From UBA668 sp038328705 (GTDB taxonomy: Bacteria > Actinomycetota > Acidimicrobiia > Acidimicrobiales > Ilumatobacteraceae), in the NCBI GenBank assembly GCA_038328705.1, contig JBBQMG010000004.1, positions 1 through 64,000 of the forward strand: 64,000 bases of DNA, given 5' to 3'. Positions 42,204 to 51,480 of the stretch are shown in pieces. Below the pieces are notes generated by a model. The model had not been told where the DNA came from. It searched no databases and saw only the letters and a program-made list of their open reading frames with translations. The first letter of the stretch is position 1, and each line of letters starts with the position of its first letter. The translations under genes were made by a program, and so were the position numbers.

Positions 42204-43087
42204 TGGCCACAGGCGCGCAGACGTTGCGGCTGGCAACGCGAGGCAGCGCGCAGGCAACCGCGCAGGCAACCGCTGTCGCCGACGCGTTGATGGCCGCCCA
42301 CCCAGGTTTGGTCGTGGAGTTGGTGTTCGTGGAGACACTGGGCGACCAGCGCACCGACGTGCCGCTGCACACCATTGGTGGTCAGGGTGTGTTCGTGAAG
42401 GAAGTACAGCGGGCAGTGCTGCAGGGTGATGCCGACCTTGCCGCACACAGCGCCAAGGACCTGCCCTCGGCTGCTGCGGATGGTTTGCAGCTGGCCGCAT
42501 TCTGCGAGCGACGCGACCCTCGCGATGCGCTGGTTGGCGCCGCGTTGGCCGATCTGGCGCAGGGTGCGACGGTCGCCACCGGGTCGGTGCGCCGGCGAGC
42601 CCAGCTCACGGCCGTGCGGCCTGATCTGCAGTTCGTGGAGTTGCGCGGCAACATCCACACGCGGCTGTCGAAGGTGCCCGAAGGTGGCGCGCTGGTGATG
42701 GCGGTCGCCGCCTTGCAGATTCTCGAGCTCACCGATCGGATTGCGCAGCACCTACCGGTGGAAACATTCGTGCCGTCGCCAGGGCAAGGATGCGTGGCGG
42801 TGGAGTGCCGCACCGATGACGACGAGGTCGCCGAGCTGCTGGCCGCAATCGACCATCCAACCAGTCGTGCGGCGGTCGAGATGGAGCGCGCGTTCTTGGC
42901 CGAGTTGGGTAGCGGCTGCTCGCTCCCCGTCGCCGCCTACGCGATCGAAGGCCTGCTCACCGGGTTTCTGGCGGACCCCTCTGTGAATCTCCACGTGACG
43001 AAATCGGTGACTGTCCAGAGTGGGCGCGACGAACAGTTGCAGCAGGCCGCAGAGCTGGCGCGGTCGCTGCAGGCCGAGCTCGGCTGA
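42203..43087 (+). CDS. hemC: Porphobilinogen deaminase (hydroxymethylbilane synthase)
   Basis: A 294-residue enzyme that polymerises four porphobilinogens into hydroxymethylbilane. The catalytic Asp86 is in AAHSAKDLPSA, GNIHTRLSK binds substrate carboxylates, and Cys239 in LGSGCSLPVAAYA carries the dipyrromethane cofactor. The ATG overlaps the hemA stop by one base (TGATG). A 12-bp duplication near 42245-42270 gives a local AQATAQAT repeat. The C-terminal domain is short but complete. Confidence 0.96.
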   Translation: MATGAQTLRLATRGSAQATAQATAVADALMAAHPGLVVELVFVETLGDQRTDVPLHTIGGQGVFVKEVQRAVLQGDADLAAHSAKDLPSAAADGLQLAAFCERRDPRDALVGAALADLAQGATVATGSVRRRAQLTAVRPDLQFVELRGNIHTRLSKVPEGGALVMAVAALQILELTDRIAQHLPVETFVPSPGQGCVAVECRTDDDEVAELLAAIDHPTSRAAVEMERAFLAELGSGCSLPVAAYAIEGLLTGFLADPSVNLHVTKSVTVQSGRDEQLQQAAELARSLQAELG

Positions 43088-43091
43088 ACCC

Positions 43092-43811
43092 GTGAGTGCG
43101 CTGGCCGGGCGTCGGGTCGTCGTCACTCGTACGGCGGGGCAGGCCGCAGAGCTGGTGGCGTTGCTGGAAGCGGCGGGTGCCACCGCGGTGGTGGCGCCGC
43201 TGATCGAGATCGTGTCCCAGCCAGCAGCCTGCGAAGTGCTGGCCGCGCTGGACCCGACCGCGTTCGACTGGCTGGTGGTCACATCGCCCAACGGCGCGCG
43301 TGCCTACCTCGATGCCCACGCGACGGGACCCACCAATGTCGCCGCGGTCGGGACGACAACTGCCGACGCGCTGACCGGCGGGGGCGTGCCGGTAGCGCTC
43401 GTGCCCGGCGAGCAACACGCCGCTGGGTTGCTGGCCGCTTTCCCGGCGGGCAGCGGTCGAGTGCTGTTGGTGCAGGCCGTTGATGCGGCGACGACCATGG
43501 CCACCGGTCTGCAGCGCGCTGGCTGGCAGGTCACCGCCGTCAGCCCCTATCGCAGCGTCCCTGCGAACCCGACGGCAGGCCAGCAACTGGCCGCACTGTC
43601 GGCCGACGCGGTGCTGTTCGCCAGCGGTTCGGCGGCCCGGGCCTGGGTGGCAGTGTTCGGGCTGACAACGCCATCGATCGTCGTTGCGATTGGCCCGCAA
43701 ACAGCCGTCGACGTGGAGCACGCGGGCCTCAAGGTCTCGCTGGTTGCGGCCGATCACTCCTTGCCGGGTTTGGTGGCTGCTCTTGTCAATCACCTGTCCG
43801 AAACCGAGTAG
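43092..43811 (+). CDS. hemD: Uroporphyrinogen-III synthase
   Basis: A 239-residue HemD-family protein that cyclises and inverts ring D of hydroxymethylbilane. The family is poorly conserved; the evidence is the LAGRRVVVTRTAGQAAEL opening, FDWLVVTSPNGARAY, the two-lobed repeat, the SGSAARAWV segment and, above all, position directly after hemC. The start is GTG 43092, four bases after the hemC stop. Last gene of the rex-hemACD operon. Confidence 0.9.
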   Translation: MSALAGRRVVVTRTAGQAAELVALLEAAGATAVVAPLIEIVSQPAACEVLAALDPTAFDWLVVTSPNGARAYLDAHATGPTNVAAVGTTTADALTGGGVPVALVPGEQHAAGLLAAFPAGSGRVLLVQAVDAATTMATGLQRAGWQVTAVSPYRSVPANPTAGQQLAALSADAVLFASGSAARAWVAVFGLTTPSIVVAIGPQTAVDVEHAGLKVSLVAADHSLPGLVAALVNHLSETE

Positions 43812-43859
43812 CCTTTACCATACTTCGAACCGAGACGGGCGGACCTTAGTAACACCACC

Positions 43860-46265
43860 ATGCAGATCACGTCGACCACTCGGCGCTGGCTCATCCTCGG
43901 GGGTGCAGCTGCGGTGCTCACGGCCCTTGGCACCAGCCATGCGGCCGCTGGTCGGTCCGCGCCGCAGGACAGCCCCCGGTTGCCGTCGGCGGCGGTGGAG
44001 AACACCTTCTCGCAGACGCCGTCGGTCTCGGCTGATGGTCGCCTCGTGGTCTACGCCGGGGCGCCCGCCACGCCGGGCGACACACGTGTCAGCACGACAT
44101 GGATCAAGGATCGCTCCGATGGTTCGGTGTACGAGCTCACCGGCCAGTCGCCCGACATTCGCCCCGGAGAATCTGTATTGCCCGTCATCAGTGCCGACGG
44201 GTGCTCGGTCACGGTGATCACTGAGCTGGCGTACGACCTCTTCCGCGACAACAACTCGGGTGCCCGTTGGGATGTCTATCGCTTGCTCTTGCCCTCCTGC
44301 GGTGGCGAGCTGGGCGATTGGGAGCTGGTTTCTGCATCGCGTGGGACCGGTTTCGAATCAACTGCCGGCGACAACGTCAGCCCGCTGTATCCGCCGGCCG
44401 TATCCGGTGAGGGTGGCGTGGTTGCCTACACGCAGCAGTTCAGCGCTGCCGCACAGCAACTCACCGGAATCACCGTGGTCGACCTTTCTATCGCCATTGG
44501 CGAGCCTGGCCGCTCCTTACCCGTTGCCGGCACTCCAGCGGCCGCGCCGAACAGCACGTACAAGTATGTGGGCCAACGCGAGCCGTCGATCAGCGCCGAT
44601 GGCGCCGTACTGGCGTTCACCTCCGACGCAAACTCGTCGCTGGCGCTGGCCGAGTGGGGCGAGGGCGCCCAGCCCGGCGCGTTCGCCACCTCCAACGTCT
44701 ACGTGTGGGACCGTCTCAACCTCGACCGCAACACCAACGTGCGACGTGCTTCGCCGACGCTGAATGGCGACTTCGGCGACTCGTTCAGCCCGGCCGTCTC
44801 CGGCAACGGCCAGTTCATTGCCTTCGTGTCCACCGCCACCAGCTTGGTGGCCGGTGCGGTGCTGCCGGTCTGCAACCCGCTGTGCAGCTCGCAGGTCTAT
44901 TTGCTGGATCGCACCGCAGGTTCGGTGCAGCTGGCCAGCCGCGAAGCGGCAGAGCCGACTGCGGCGGGTGCGCCAGCCGCCCCTCCGATCGCTGCCGACA
45001 GTGGCGCCAGCCAGCCCGCGCTCAACGCCAGCGGCGATGAAGTGCTCTACGTGTCCCGAGCCACCAACCTGTTCGAGACGCGCAGCAGCGCTGCGGGCGG
45101 TCGTGACGACGGCGACATCGTGCTGTTCGTGCCGTCGTCGGGCACCGTCGAGCGGGTCTCCGTGATGGCCGACGGCGTCACACCTGCCCCGGCCGCCAAC
45201 TCGCATCCCAAGTTGTCGTCCACTGGCCGCGTCGTCGTGTTCGACACACTCGCTGGCGCTGCCTACGGCAACCCCGTTGCTGCCGGGCGCCGGGTTGGCA
45301 TCGTCGATCACCCGCCCGTGCTCGAGCTGGCCAACCTCGATGTTGGCACGGTGGCCGTTGGCTACCCAGGCCCCGAGTGGTACCTGGTGGTCAACAACCG
45401 TGGCCCGTCGTCATTCGTGCCCGCGCTGGTCGAGACGACGAACCCCGACTTCTTGATCAGCGGTGGTAGCTGTGCCGCCGCGATCGCCACGCCGGTGCCG
45501 CCCGGTGGCACGTGCACCGTCCACTTGATGATGATGCCCAGCGTTGCCGGCCCCATCGCTGGCACGCTCACGGTCAGCGAAGCCGGTTTCGATGCGGTGT
45601 CGATCAGTACTCAGCTCTCCGGTCTCGGTGGCGACCCGGCCCTCGCACCCACACCCGGCGGCGGCTATGGCGGCTCGCTCGTCGTGGGCTCCCGCGGCGA
45701 GCCGATGCCGTTCACACTCAGTAACGTTGCGTTCAACCCGGTGCGAATCACTTCGGTCAAGGTGCTGGGCTCGAACCCGGACGACTTCCAGGTCAACCTC
45801 GACGAATGCACACGGAAGTCGCTCGACGCCGGCATGGCGTGCGACCTACAGGTGATCTTCAGTCCCACAGGGTCTGGCCGGCGCACCGCCATCGTGGTCG
45901 CGGACACTGATGGTGGCGTGTACGCAACAATTCTGATCAGCGGCGACGCTCATTACGAGCCGAAGATGGCAGCCAGCAACACCACCATCGTCCCTGGCTC
46001 GCGCGTGACGCTCACCGGTATCGGCTTCGAACCCAACGTTGCGGTCATCATCTCCTGGGGCGATGGCAGTGGTACCAGGCTCAACGCCGTCACCACCGGT
46101 TACGGCACGCTGGACGTGCAGTTTCTCGTGCGCCCCACCGACCGCGCGGGCGACCGCACGCTGGTGGCGCAAACAGCCGACGGGCAAGCCGCGATCGCCG
46201 AGGTGTTGGTGGTCAGTCGCGCAGGGGGCACCGCGCCGGGCACCGCCAACTGGCCCGGTGGTTGA
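43860..46265 (+). CDS. Secreted beta-propeller (PD40/TolB-like) protein with choice-of-anchor-type domains
   Basis: An 801-residue exported protein. A signal peptide (about 1-31, cleavage near SHAAA) leads into several PD40-like blades with the recurring P-x-VSADGRLVVY, PSISADGAVLAFTS and PAVSGNGQFIAFVST signatures (about 45-460). Two beta-sandwich modules of choice-of-anchor-D/ASH-like type follow (about 480-690), then an IPT/TIG-like domain. Likely an extracellular or envelope protein; the ligand is unknown. It follows hemD by 48 bp, but its function is unrelated to heme. Confidence 0.72.
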   Translation: MQITSTTRRWLILGGAAAVLTALGTSHAAAGRSAPQDSPRLPSAAVENTFSQTPSVSADGRLVVYAGAPATPGDTRVSTTWIKDRSDGSVYELTGQSPDIRPGESVLPVISADGCSVTVITELAYDLFRDNNSGARWDVYRLLLPSCGGELGDWELVSASRGTGFESTAGDNVSPLYPPAVSGEGGVVAYTQQFSAAAQQLTGITVVDLSIAIGEPGRSLPVAGTPAAAPNSTYKYVGQREPSISADGAVLAFTSDANSSLALAEWGEGAQPGAFATSNVYVWDRLNLDRNTNVRRASPTLNGDFGDSFSPAVSGNGQFIAFVSTATSLVAGAVLPVCNPLCSSQVYLLDRTAGSVQLASREAAEPTAAGAPAAPPIAADSGASQPALNASGDEVLYVSRATNLFETRSSAAGGRDDGDIVLFVPSSGTVERVSVMADGVTPAPAANSHPKLSSTGRVVVFDTLAGAAYGNPVAAGRRVGIVDHPPVLELANLDVGTVAVGYPGPEWYLVVNNRGPSSFVPALVETTNPDFLISGGSCAAAIATPVPPGGTCTVHLMMMPSVAGPIAGTLTVSEAGFDAVSISTQLSGLGGDPALAPTPGGGYGGSLVVGSRGEPMPFTLSNVAFNPVRITSVKVLGSNPDDFQVNLDECTRKSLDAGMACDLQVIFSPTGSGRRTAIVVADTDGGVYATILISGDAHYEPKMAASNTTIVPGSRVTLTGIGFEPNVAVIISWGDGSGTRLNAVTTGYGTLDVQFLVRPTDRAGDRTLVAQTADGQAAIAEVLVVSRAGGTAPGTANWPGG

Positions 46266-46312
46266 GCAGAACGGTCTTTGAGCCTGGCCCCTCGCGGATG
46301 CTGGTCGTCTGC

Positions 46313-47518
46313 CTACGCAGGCAGCAGTAGGCCGCTGGCGAACACGTTCTGGAAGCATGCGCTCAGCGTCTGGTCGCCTTGGCTGGTGCAGGTGACCTGC
46401 ACGATCAGCTCCTCGCCTGCCAGCAGCTCGATCGGCGTGACCAGCGATGCTCTGACGTCGCCGTAGACCTGCGCGAGGGAGAACGTGAACAGTGGCAGGT
46501 CGCCGCGCAGTATCAGCAGTGAGCCCTGGTCGCTGTTGGGGTTTTGGGCGATGAGGTCGGTGAGACGCAGGCGTTGACCGGCCGGCACCTTGTACACCGC
46601 GGTGTCCGACTGACCGACGGGGACTGAAACGGAGAGCGGGATATTGACGATGGTGCCCTCCTCCTTCTCCGGCACGGATGGCAGCACGGTGACGCCGGTG
46701 AGCGAGTCGATGGTCGGCGCGATCGTGGTGGTGGTCTCGGGAACTGCCTCGCGCACCGCTGTGTCGGCGGCGTCACGAATCGCCGGCTCGACCACGCCGA
46801 ACCATCCGGTCAGGAGGACGGCTGCGACCGTGACCAGGCCGACGATGCGCCCAACCACACGTTCGGGCACCATCGGCGTTTGCACGAACGTCGCAGTGCT
46901 GGTCGCGGTAGGGCTGCCGGGTTGGTCGGCGTCGATGCGGAAGGGGATGGTGCGCGCCCGCCGCTCCCACTGGAAGCCCTTCGTGCGCACCTTCATCCGG
47001 ATGAGCGTGCTGCCGCCCGGCTCGACACCTGCAGCGGGCGGGTCGAACTCGGCCTCGACGCGACCGGACGAATCGATCAGGTGTAGGCGGCAGCTGGCCT
47101 GGGTGTTGCCCCGGTTCTCCAGCATCATCTCGTAGGTTGCGCTGCGGCGACCTCGTAGTGCGGGCTGCAGAACATCGAGCCGACGGTCGAAGCTGCCGGC
47201 AATGTTGAGCGTCGTCTCCGCGCTACGAATGTCGTCGGGGTCGCTCTGGGGAATGATGCGGATGGTCAGCGAGGTCGGGCCGGCCGTGGTGCTGGGTAGC
47301 AGCGGCGGGAACACCTCGATATCGATGACCTGCTGCGTGCCGCCGAAGAGGGTGAGCGTGGCTGGGTTGATGGTGCTCCAGCCGGCGGCCATACCCGCTG
47401 GGGTGAGCACGAATGTGTCGGTCGACTCAGCGAGGTTGACCACCGTCAATTGCAGTACTGCAACTGTGCCGGGGGTGACGTCGACGTCGCCGCGTGAGAA
47501 CCATGCCTGGGCTGCCAT
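46313..47518 (-). CDS. Single-pass membrane protein with paired Ig-like (COG1470-type) domains
   Basis: A 401-residue protein with N-terminal beta-rich domains resembling NEW3/alpha-galactosidase-associated folds (about 1-215; GTVAVLQLTVVNLAEST and RSATYEMMLENRGNTQASC are paired domain starts). One membrane helix lies near 225-245 (IVGLVTVAAVLLTGWFGVV), followed by a C-terminal region. No signal peptide is seen, so the N-terminal domains would be cytoplasmic and the C-terminus outside. The function is unknown. It lies between, and in the opposite direction to, the secreted propeller protein. Confidence 0.68.
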   Translation of the reverse strand: MAAQAWFSRGDVDVTPGTVAVLQLTVVNLAESTDTFVLTPAGMAAGWSTINPATLTLFGGTQQVIDIEVFPPLLPSTTAGPTSLTIRIIPQSDPDDIRSAETTLNIAGSFDRRLDVLQPALRGRRSATYEMMLENRGNTQASCRLHLIDSSGRVEAEFDPPAAGVEPGGSTLIRMKVRTKGFQWERRARTIPFRIDADQPGSPTATSTATFVQTPMVPERVVGRIVGLVTVAAVLLTGWFGVVEPAIRDAADTAVREAVPETTTTIAPTIDSLTGVTVLPSVPEKEEGTIVNIPLSVSVPVGQSDTAVYKVPAGQRLRLTDLIAQNPNSDQGSLLILRGDLPLFTFSLAQVYGDVRASLVTPIELLAGEELIVQVTCTSQGDQTLSACFQNVFASGLLLPA

Positions 47519-47550
47519 CGTCCGAGACGCTACCGGTCCTGGCTGCCGCG

Positions 47551-49092
47551 TTAGCGGAAGGTGACGCGGTCGCGGCCGCTCTTCTTCGACTGCTGCAGCG
47601 CGGTGGTCGCGTCAGCGAGCACGCGAGTGGAGTCGAATGATCCACTTCCGACCGATGCGCCAACGGAGGCAGTGATCGTCACGCTGCTCGGAATGCCATG
47701 CCAGGTGCGCGTTGCGATCAGCATGCGAACACGCTCGAAAACGAAGCGGGCATCGCCCGGGGAGGTTTCGCGCAGGATCATCACGAACTCATCGCCACCC
47801 AGGCGGACGACTGAATCACCGCGTCGACAGACCCGTTCCAACAGCCCGGCGACTTCCTGCAGCACACTGTCGCCCTCGAGGTAGCCGTACTCGTCGTTGA
47901 CCAGCTTGAAGCCGTCGAGGTCGATGACGCCGACACACACGGGTGCGTGTTCTTCCAGAACCTCGGGCAGCAGGTGCGCGAGATGGCGTCGGTTGGGCAG
48001 ACCGGTGAGCGGGTCGCTTTCGCTGATGGCTTCGACACGTAGATGCTCGACGCCGAGGCGCACGTGCTCCCAGCGGGCGGTGCGTTCATCGTGCAGCCGG
48101 CGGTTGGCTTCTTCGAGGTTGCGCTCCAAGGCGGTACGCGCCTCGTCGAGGCGGCCCATCTTCCACAGCACCTCGACTTCCACCTTGAACAGCGGCGCGA
48201 GGTACTCGGTGTAGTTGATCTCAGCCGCAAGAGCGAGCGTGTCGCCGATGAGGTCGATGACGTCGGTGCTCTGGCTGGCTCCCCACAGCGCCATTGCCTC
48301 GCCGGACATTGCGATGACTTGCTCTTCGCGCATGCCGTGCTCGGTGGCGAGCGCCCGAGCGCTGCGGGCGTCGTCCAGCGCAGCGTGGTAGTGGCCGATC
48401 TCGGCGAGCATCATCGAGCGATGTGCCATGGCCTGGCAGATCGCCATCATCTCGTGCCCACCCTCGGGGTCCAGCGCGGCGGTTGATGCATAGAGGCCGT
48501 CGTGGACGAGTCGGCTGCGTTCGGCGGGGTCAGGTGCTCGCTGGGCGGCGTAATGGTAGGCGCCCGACATGCTGGAGTATGCGAACTGGCGGTCGTCGTC
48601 GGTGTCGGCCAGTCGCAGCGCACGGTCGTACAGCTCAAGAGCTGCTTCCACGAAACCGCACTGCGCGTAAGTGACGGCCATGTTGTGCATGACCTGGTAG
48701 TTGGCGGCCTCGTTGGGTAGCCGATCAAGGATGTACACGGCCTCGGACAAGATGTGGGCGGCTTCAGCGAGCCGATTCGAGCGACTGTGGTGGTCGACCA
48801 TCACGCCCAGCGCATCGGCCAGTTCGGGCAGATATCCCTCTGATCGCGCCTGCTGGGCGACGACCCGCGTCAGGGCGGCGGCGTCTTCGTAACGCTCGAC
48901 CGCAAGTAGGCAGCAGGCTTGCCGAATCTGCAGATTGAGCTGCGTCTGGTGGTTGTCGGCGGCGTCGGCGGCCATCGCGAAGAGCCGGCCGGCGTTGTCG
49001 AAGTCGCCCGCCTGGCGCGCCTGTACCGCCTGCTGCTCCAGCGAGGCCAACACCTTGGTACTGGGTTCGCGGTGTGCGGTGGGCGCATCCAT
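47551..49092 (-). CDS. TPR-GGDEF diguanylate cyclase
   Basis: A 513-residue cytoplasmic protein. TPR-like helical repeats fill residues about 10-330, followed by a GGDEF domain (about 355-510) that makes c-di-GMP from two GTP. The active site RLGGDEFVMIL is intact. Five residues before it is RRGD, a canonical RxxD inhibitory site, so product feedback is expected. DPLTGLPNRR marks the domain start. The TPR array suggests control by protein partners. Likely c-di-GMP source for the RsiG-like and PilZ proteins in this window. Confidence 0.93.
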   Translation of the reverse strand: MDAPTAHREPSTKVLASLEQQAVQARQAGDFDNAGRLFAMAADAADNHQTQLNLQIRQACCLLAVERYEDAAALTRVVAQQARSEGYLPELADALGVMVDHHSRSNRLAEAAHILSEAVYILDRLPNEAANYQVMHNMAVTYAQCGFVEAALELYDRALRLADTDDDRQFAYSSMSGAYHYAAQRAPDPAERSRLVHDGLYASTAALDPEGGHEMMAICQAMAHRSMMLAEIGHYHAALDDARSARALATEHGMREEQVIAMSGEAMALWGASQSTDVIDLIGDTLALAAEINYTEYLAPLFKVEVEVLWKMGRLDEARTALERNLEEANRRLHDERTARWEHVRLGVEHLRVEAISESDPLTGLPNRRHLAHLLPEVLEEHAPVCVGVIDLDGFKLVNDEYGYLEGDSVLQEVAGLLERVCRRGDSVVRLGGDEFVMILRETSPGDARFVFERVRMLIATRTWHGIPSSVTITASVGASVGSGSFDSTRVLADATTALQQSKKSGRDRVTFR

Positions 49093-49152
49093 CAGTGAAA
49101 GGTATCGGCGCGTTGGGGGGCAGACCTGAGGAGATCGTTACGATGCATAGCC

Positions 49153-50154
49153 GTGCCCGGTTCTTTTCCCGCCTCGCGACCTCGGCGTTTGCGCAACTCT
49201 TCCGCGATGCGCGATCTCGTCGCCGAAACTCAGCTCGACGTTCGCCAATTGGTGGCGCCGCTGTTCGTGCGGGAAGGCATCGATGCGCCGCAGCCGATTG
49301 CATCGTTGCCGGGCGTGGTCCAGCACACCCGTGCCAGTCTGCAGGATGAAGTTCGCCAGCTCGCTGACCTTGGTGTAAAGGCGGTCATCCTGTTCGGTGT
49401 GCCGTCCGTCAAGGACGAGATCGGCTCGGGCGCCTTCGACCCGAACGGCATCGTGCAGCTGGCCCTGCAGGACCTCGCCGCCGATGTGGGCGACCGCATG
49501 GTGCTGATGGCCGACCTGTGCGTGGATGAGTACACGTCCCACGGTCACTGTGGTGTGCTGGATGGGCCGGCGGGCGACCCGAACACGTCGGTCGACAACG
49601 ACGCGACGTTGGAGATCTACGGCCGTATTGCGGTCGCGCAAGCCAACGCCGGCGCGCACATGGTCGCGCCCAGCGGAATGATGGATGGTCAGGTCGGTGC
49701 CATCCGTGCGGCGCTCGATGGCGCCGGGCATGGCAACACCTCGATCCTGGCCTACTCGGCCAAGTACGCCAGTGGCCTGTACGGCCCGTTCCGCGACGCT
49801 GTCGATTGTGCAATTGTCGGCGGCGGCGACCGCAAGGCGTACCAGCAGGACTGGCGCAACGCCCGCGAGGCGATCATGGAAGTGCAAGCGGATATCGCGC
49901 AGGGCGCAGACATGGTGATGGTGAAGCCGGCGCTCAGCTACCTCGACATCATCGCCGCCGTGAAGGCTGCAGTGAATGTGCCGGTCGCGGCGTATCACGT
50001 CAGCGGCGAGTACGCGATGATCAAGGCCGCGGCGGCGAACGGCTGGATCGACCACGACGCGGTAGCCACCGAACAGCTCACCGCCATCCGTCGTGCCGGT
50101 GCCGATGTCATCCTCACGTACCTCACCCGCTGGTACGCCGAGTCCTTCTCCTGA
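49153..50154 (+). CDS. hemB: Delta-aminolevulinic acid dehydratase (porphobilinogen synthase)
   Basis: A 333-residue enzyme that condenses two ALA molecules to porphobilinogen. Schiff-base lysines are Lys204 (YSAKYASG) and Lys258 (MVKPALSY). The metal-site loop DLCVDEYTSHGHCGVL has Cys123, Asp125 and Cys133, a mixed ligand set between the triple-Cys zinc type and the Asp-rich magnesium type. The GTG at 49153 starts the usual FPASRPRRLR N-terminus. The hemL ribosome-binding site overlaps its stop. Confidence 0.96.
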   Translation: MPGSFPASRPRRLRNSSAMRDLVAETQLDVRQLVAPLFVREGIDAPQPIASLPGVVQHTRASLQDEVRQLADLGVKAVILFGVPSVKDEIGSGAFDPNGIVQLALQDLAADVGDRMVLMADLCVDEYTSHGHCGVLDGPAGDPNTSVDNDATLEIYGRIAVAQANAGAHMVAPSGMMDGQVGAIRAALDGAGHGNTSILAYSAKYASGLYGPFRDAVDCAIVGGGDRKAYQQDWRNAREAIMEVQADIAQGADMVMVKPALSYLDIIAAVKAAVNVPVAAYHVSGEYAMIKAAAANGWIDHDAVATEQLTAIRRAGADVILTYLTRWYAESFS

Positions 50155-50164
50155 GGAGCATGTA

Positions 50165-51466
50165 GTGACCGATCAGCCTCGTACGAATGCCAAGTTTTTT
50201 GCCCGCTCGTGTGCGGTCATTCCGGGCGGCGTGAACAGCAGCATTCGGGCGTTCAAGTCGGTGGGTGGCACGCCGTACATCGTCGATCGCGCAGAAGGCC
50301 CATACGTGTTCGATGTGGAAGGCACGCGCTACTTCGATCTCGTGCAGAGCTATGGCGCCATCATCCTCGGCCACGCACACCCGGTGATCACGGCTGCCAT
50401 CAGCGGCGCGGCCGCGGGCGGCACCTCGTATGGTGCGCCGACGCCGGGGGAGATGTTGCTGGCGGAGGAGATCGTCGCACGGGTGCCCAGCTGCGAGCGG
50501 GTGCGCCTGATGAACTCGGGCACCGAGGCCACCAGCACCGCGGTTCGCCTGGCGCGGGGCTTCACCGGTCGCGACCGCATCGTGATCTTCCACGGCAACT
50601 TCCACGGTGCCACCGATGCGCTGTTGGCGGCTGGTGGCAGCGGTGTTGCAACGCTCGGGCTACCGGGCACCGCCGGTGTGCCCGCGAGCGCTGTGGCCAG
50701 CACACTGGTGGTGCCGTACAACGTGGTGCCAGTGTTGGACGAGCAAGTGGCGGCGGTGTTCGTCGAGCCGCTGGCTGCGAACATGGGTGTCGTTGTGCCG
50801 GCGCCAGGCTTCCTCGAGGGCCTCCGCGCCGAGTGCGATCGCGTGGGCGCGCTGTTGGTGTTCGATGAGGTGATCACCGGCTTCCGTCTTGGTACTGGTG
50901 GCGCACAAGAGCAGTTCGGTGTGCGCGCCGACATCACCACGTTCGGCAAGGTCATCGGTGGCGGCCTGCCGATCGGGTGCGTCGGCGGCCGTCGCGACAT
51001 CATGGAAACGCTGTCACCGCTGGGCCCCGTGTTTCACGCCGGCACGCTGGCGGGCAACCCGTTGGCCACAGCCGCTGGTCGGGCGGCACTTGCCCTGCTG
51101 ACGCCCGAGGCGTACTCGTTGCTGCGTGGTCGCGCAGCGAGACTGTCGGCGTTGCTGACCGCCGCCTTTGCTTCGGCGGGTTTGGCGGCCAACTTCCCGG
51201 TCGTGGGCACGCTGGTGGGCATGTACTTCGGCGACGCGTTGGGTGCAGGTGTCGCGCCAACCAATTTCGCCGAAGCGAAGACCACCGACGAGGCGATGTT
51301 CCGTGTGTTCTTCCACGCGATGCTCGCCGAGGGTGTTGCTCTGGCCCCAGGTGCGTACGAAGCGGTGTTCGTTGGCTTGGGCCACACGGACGACGTTCTC
51401 GATGCGATCGGTGCCGCGGCGGTTCGTGCCGCGGCGGCGACTGCTGCCGCTCTTCGCGTCGGCTGA
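50165..51466 (+). CDS. hemL: Glutamate-1-semialdehyde 2,1-aminomutase
   Basis: A 433-residue PLP enzyme that converts glutamate-1-semialdehyde to ALA, the step between HemA and HemB. The N-terminal IPGGVNSSIRAFKSVGG is diagnostic; MNSGTEATSTAVRLAR, FDEVITGFR and the Schiff-base Lys262 in TTFGKVIGGGLPIG follow. The GTG at 50165 is set by GAGGAG at 50153-50158, six bases upstream. It is co-transcribed with hemB; together with rex-hemACD this gives ALA to uroporphyrinogen III. Confidence 0.96.
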   Translation: MTDQPRTNAKFFARSCAVIPGGVNSSIRAFKSVGGTPYIVDRAEGPYVFDVEGTRYFDLVQSYGAIILGHAHPVITAAISGAAAGGTSYGAPTPGEMLLAEEIVARVPSCERVRLMNSGTEATSTAVRLARGFTGRDRIVIFHGNFHGATDALLAAGGSGVATLGLPGTAGVPASAVASTLVVPYNVVPVLDEQVAAVFVEPLAANMGVVVPAPGFLEGLRAECDRVGALLVFDEVITGFRLGTGGAQEQFGVRADITTFGKVIGGGLPIGCVGGRRDIMETLSPLGPVFHAGTLAGNPLATAAGRAALALLTPEAYSLLRGRAARLSALLTAAFASAGLAANFPVVGTLVGMYFGDALGAGVAPTNFAEAKTTDEAMFRVFFHAMLAEGVALAPGAYEAVFVGLGHTDDVLDAIGAAAVRAAAATAAALRVG

Positions 51467-51480
51467 CCTACGCTCTCGCC

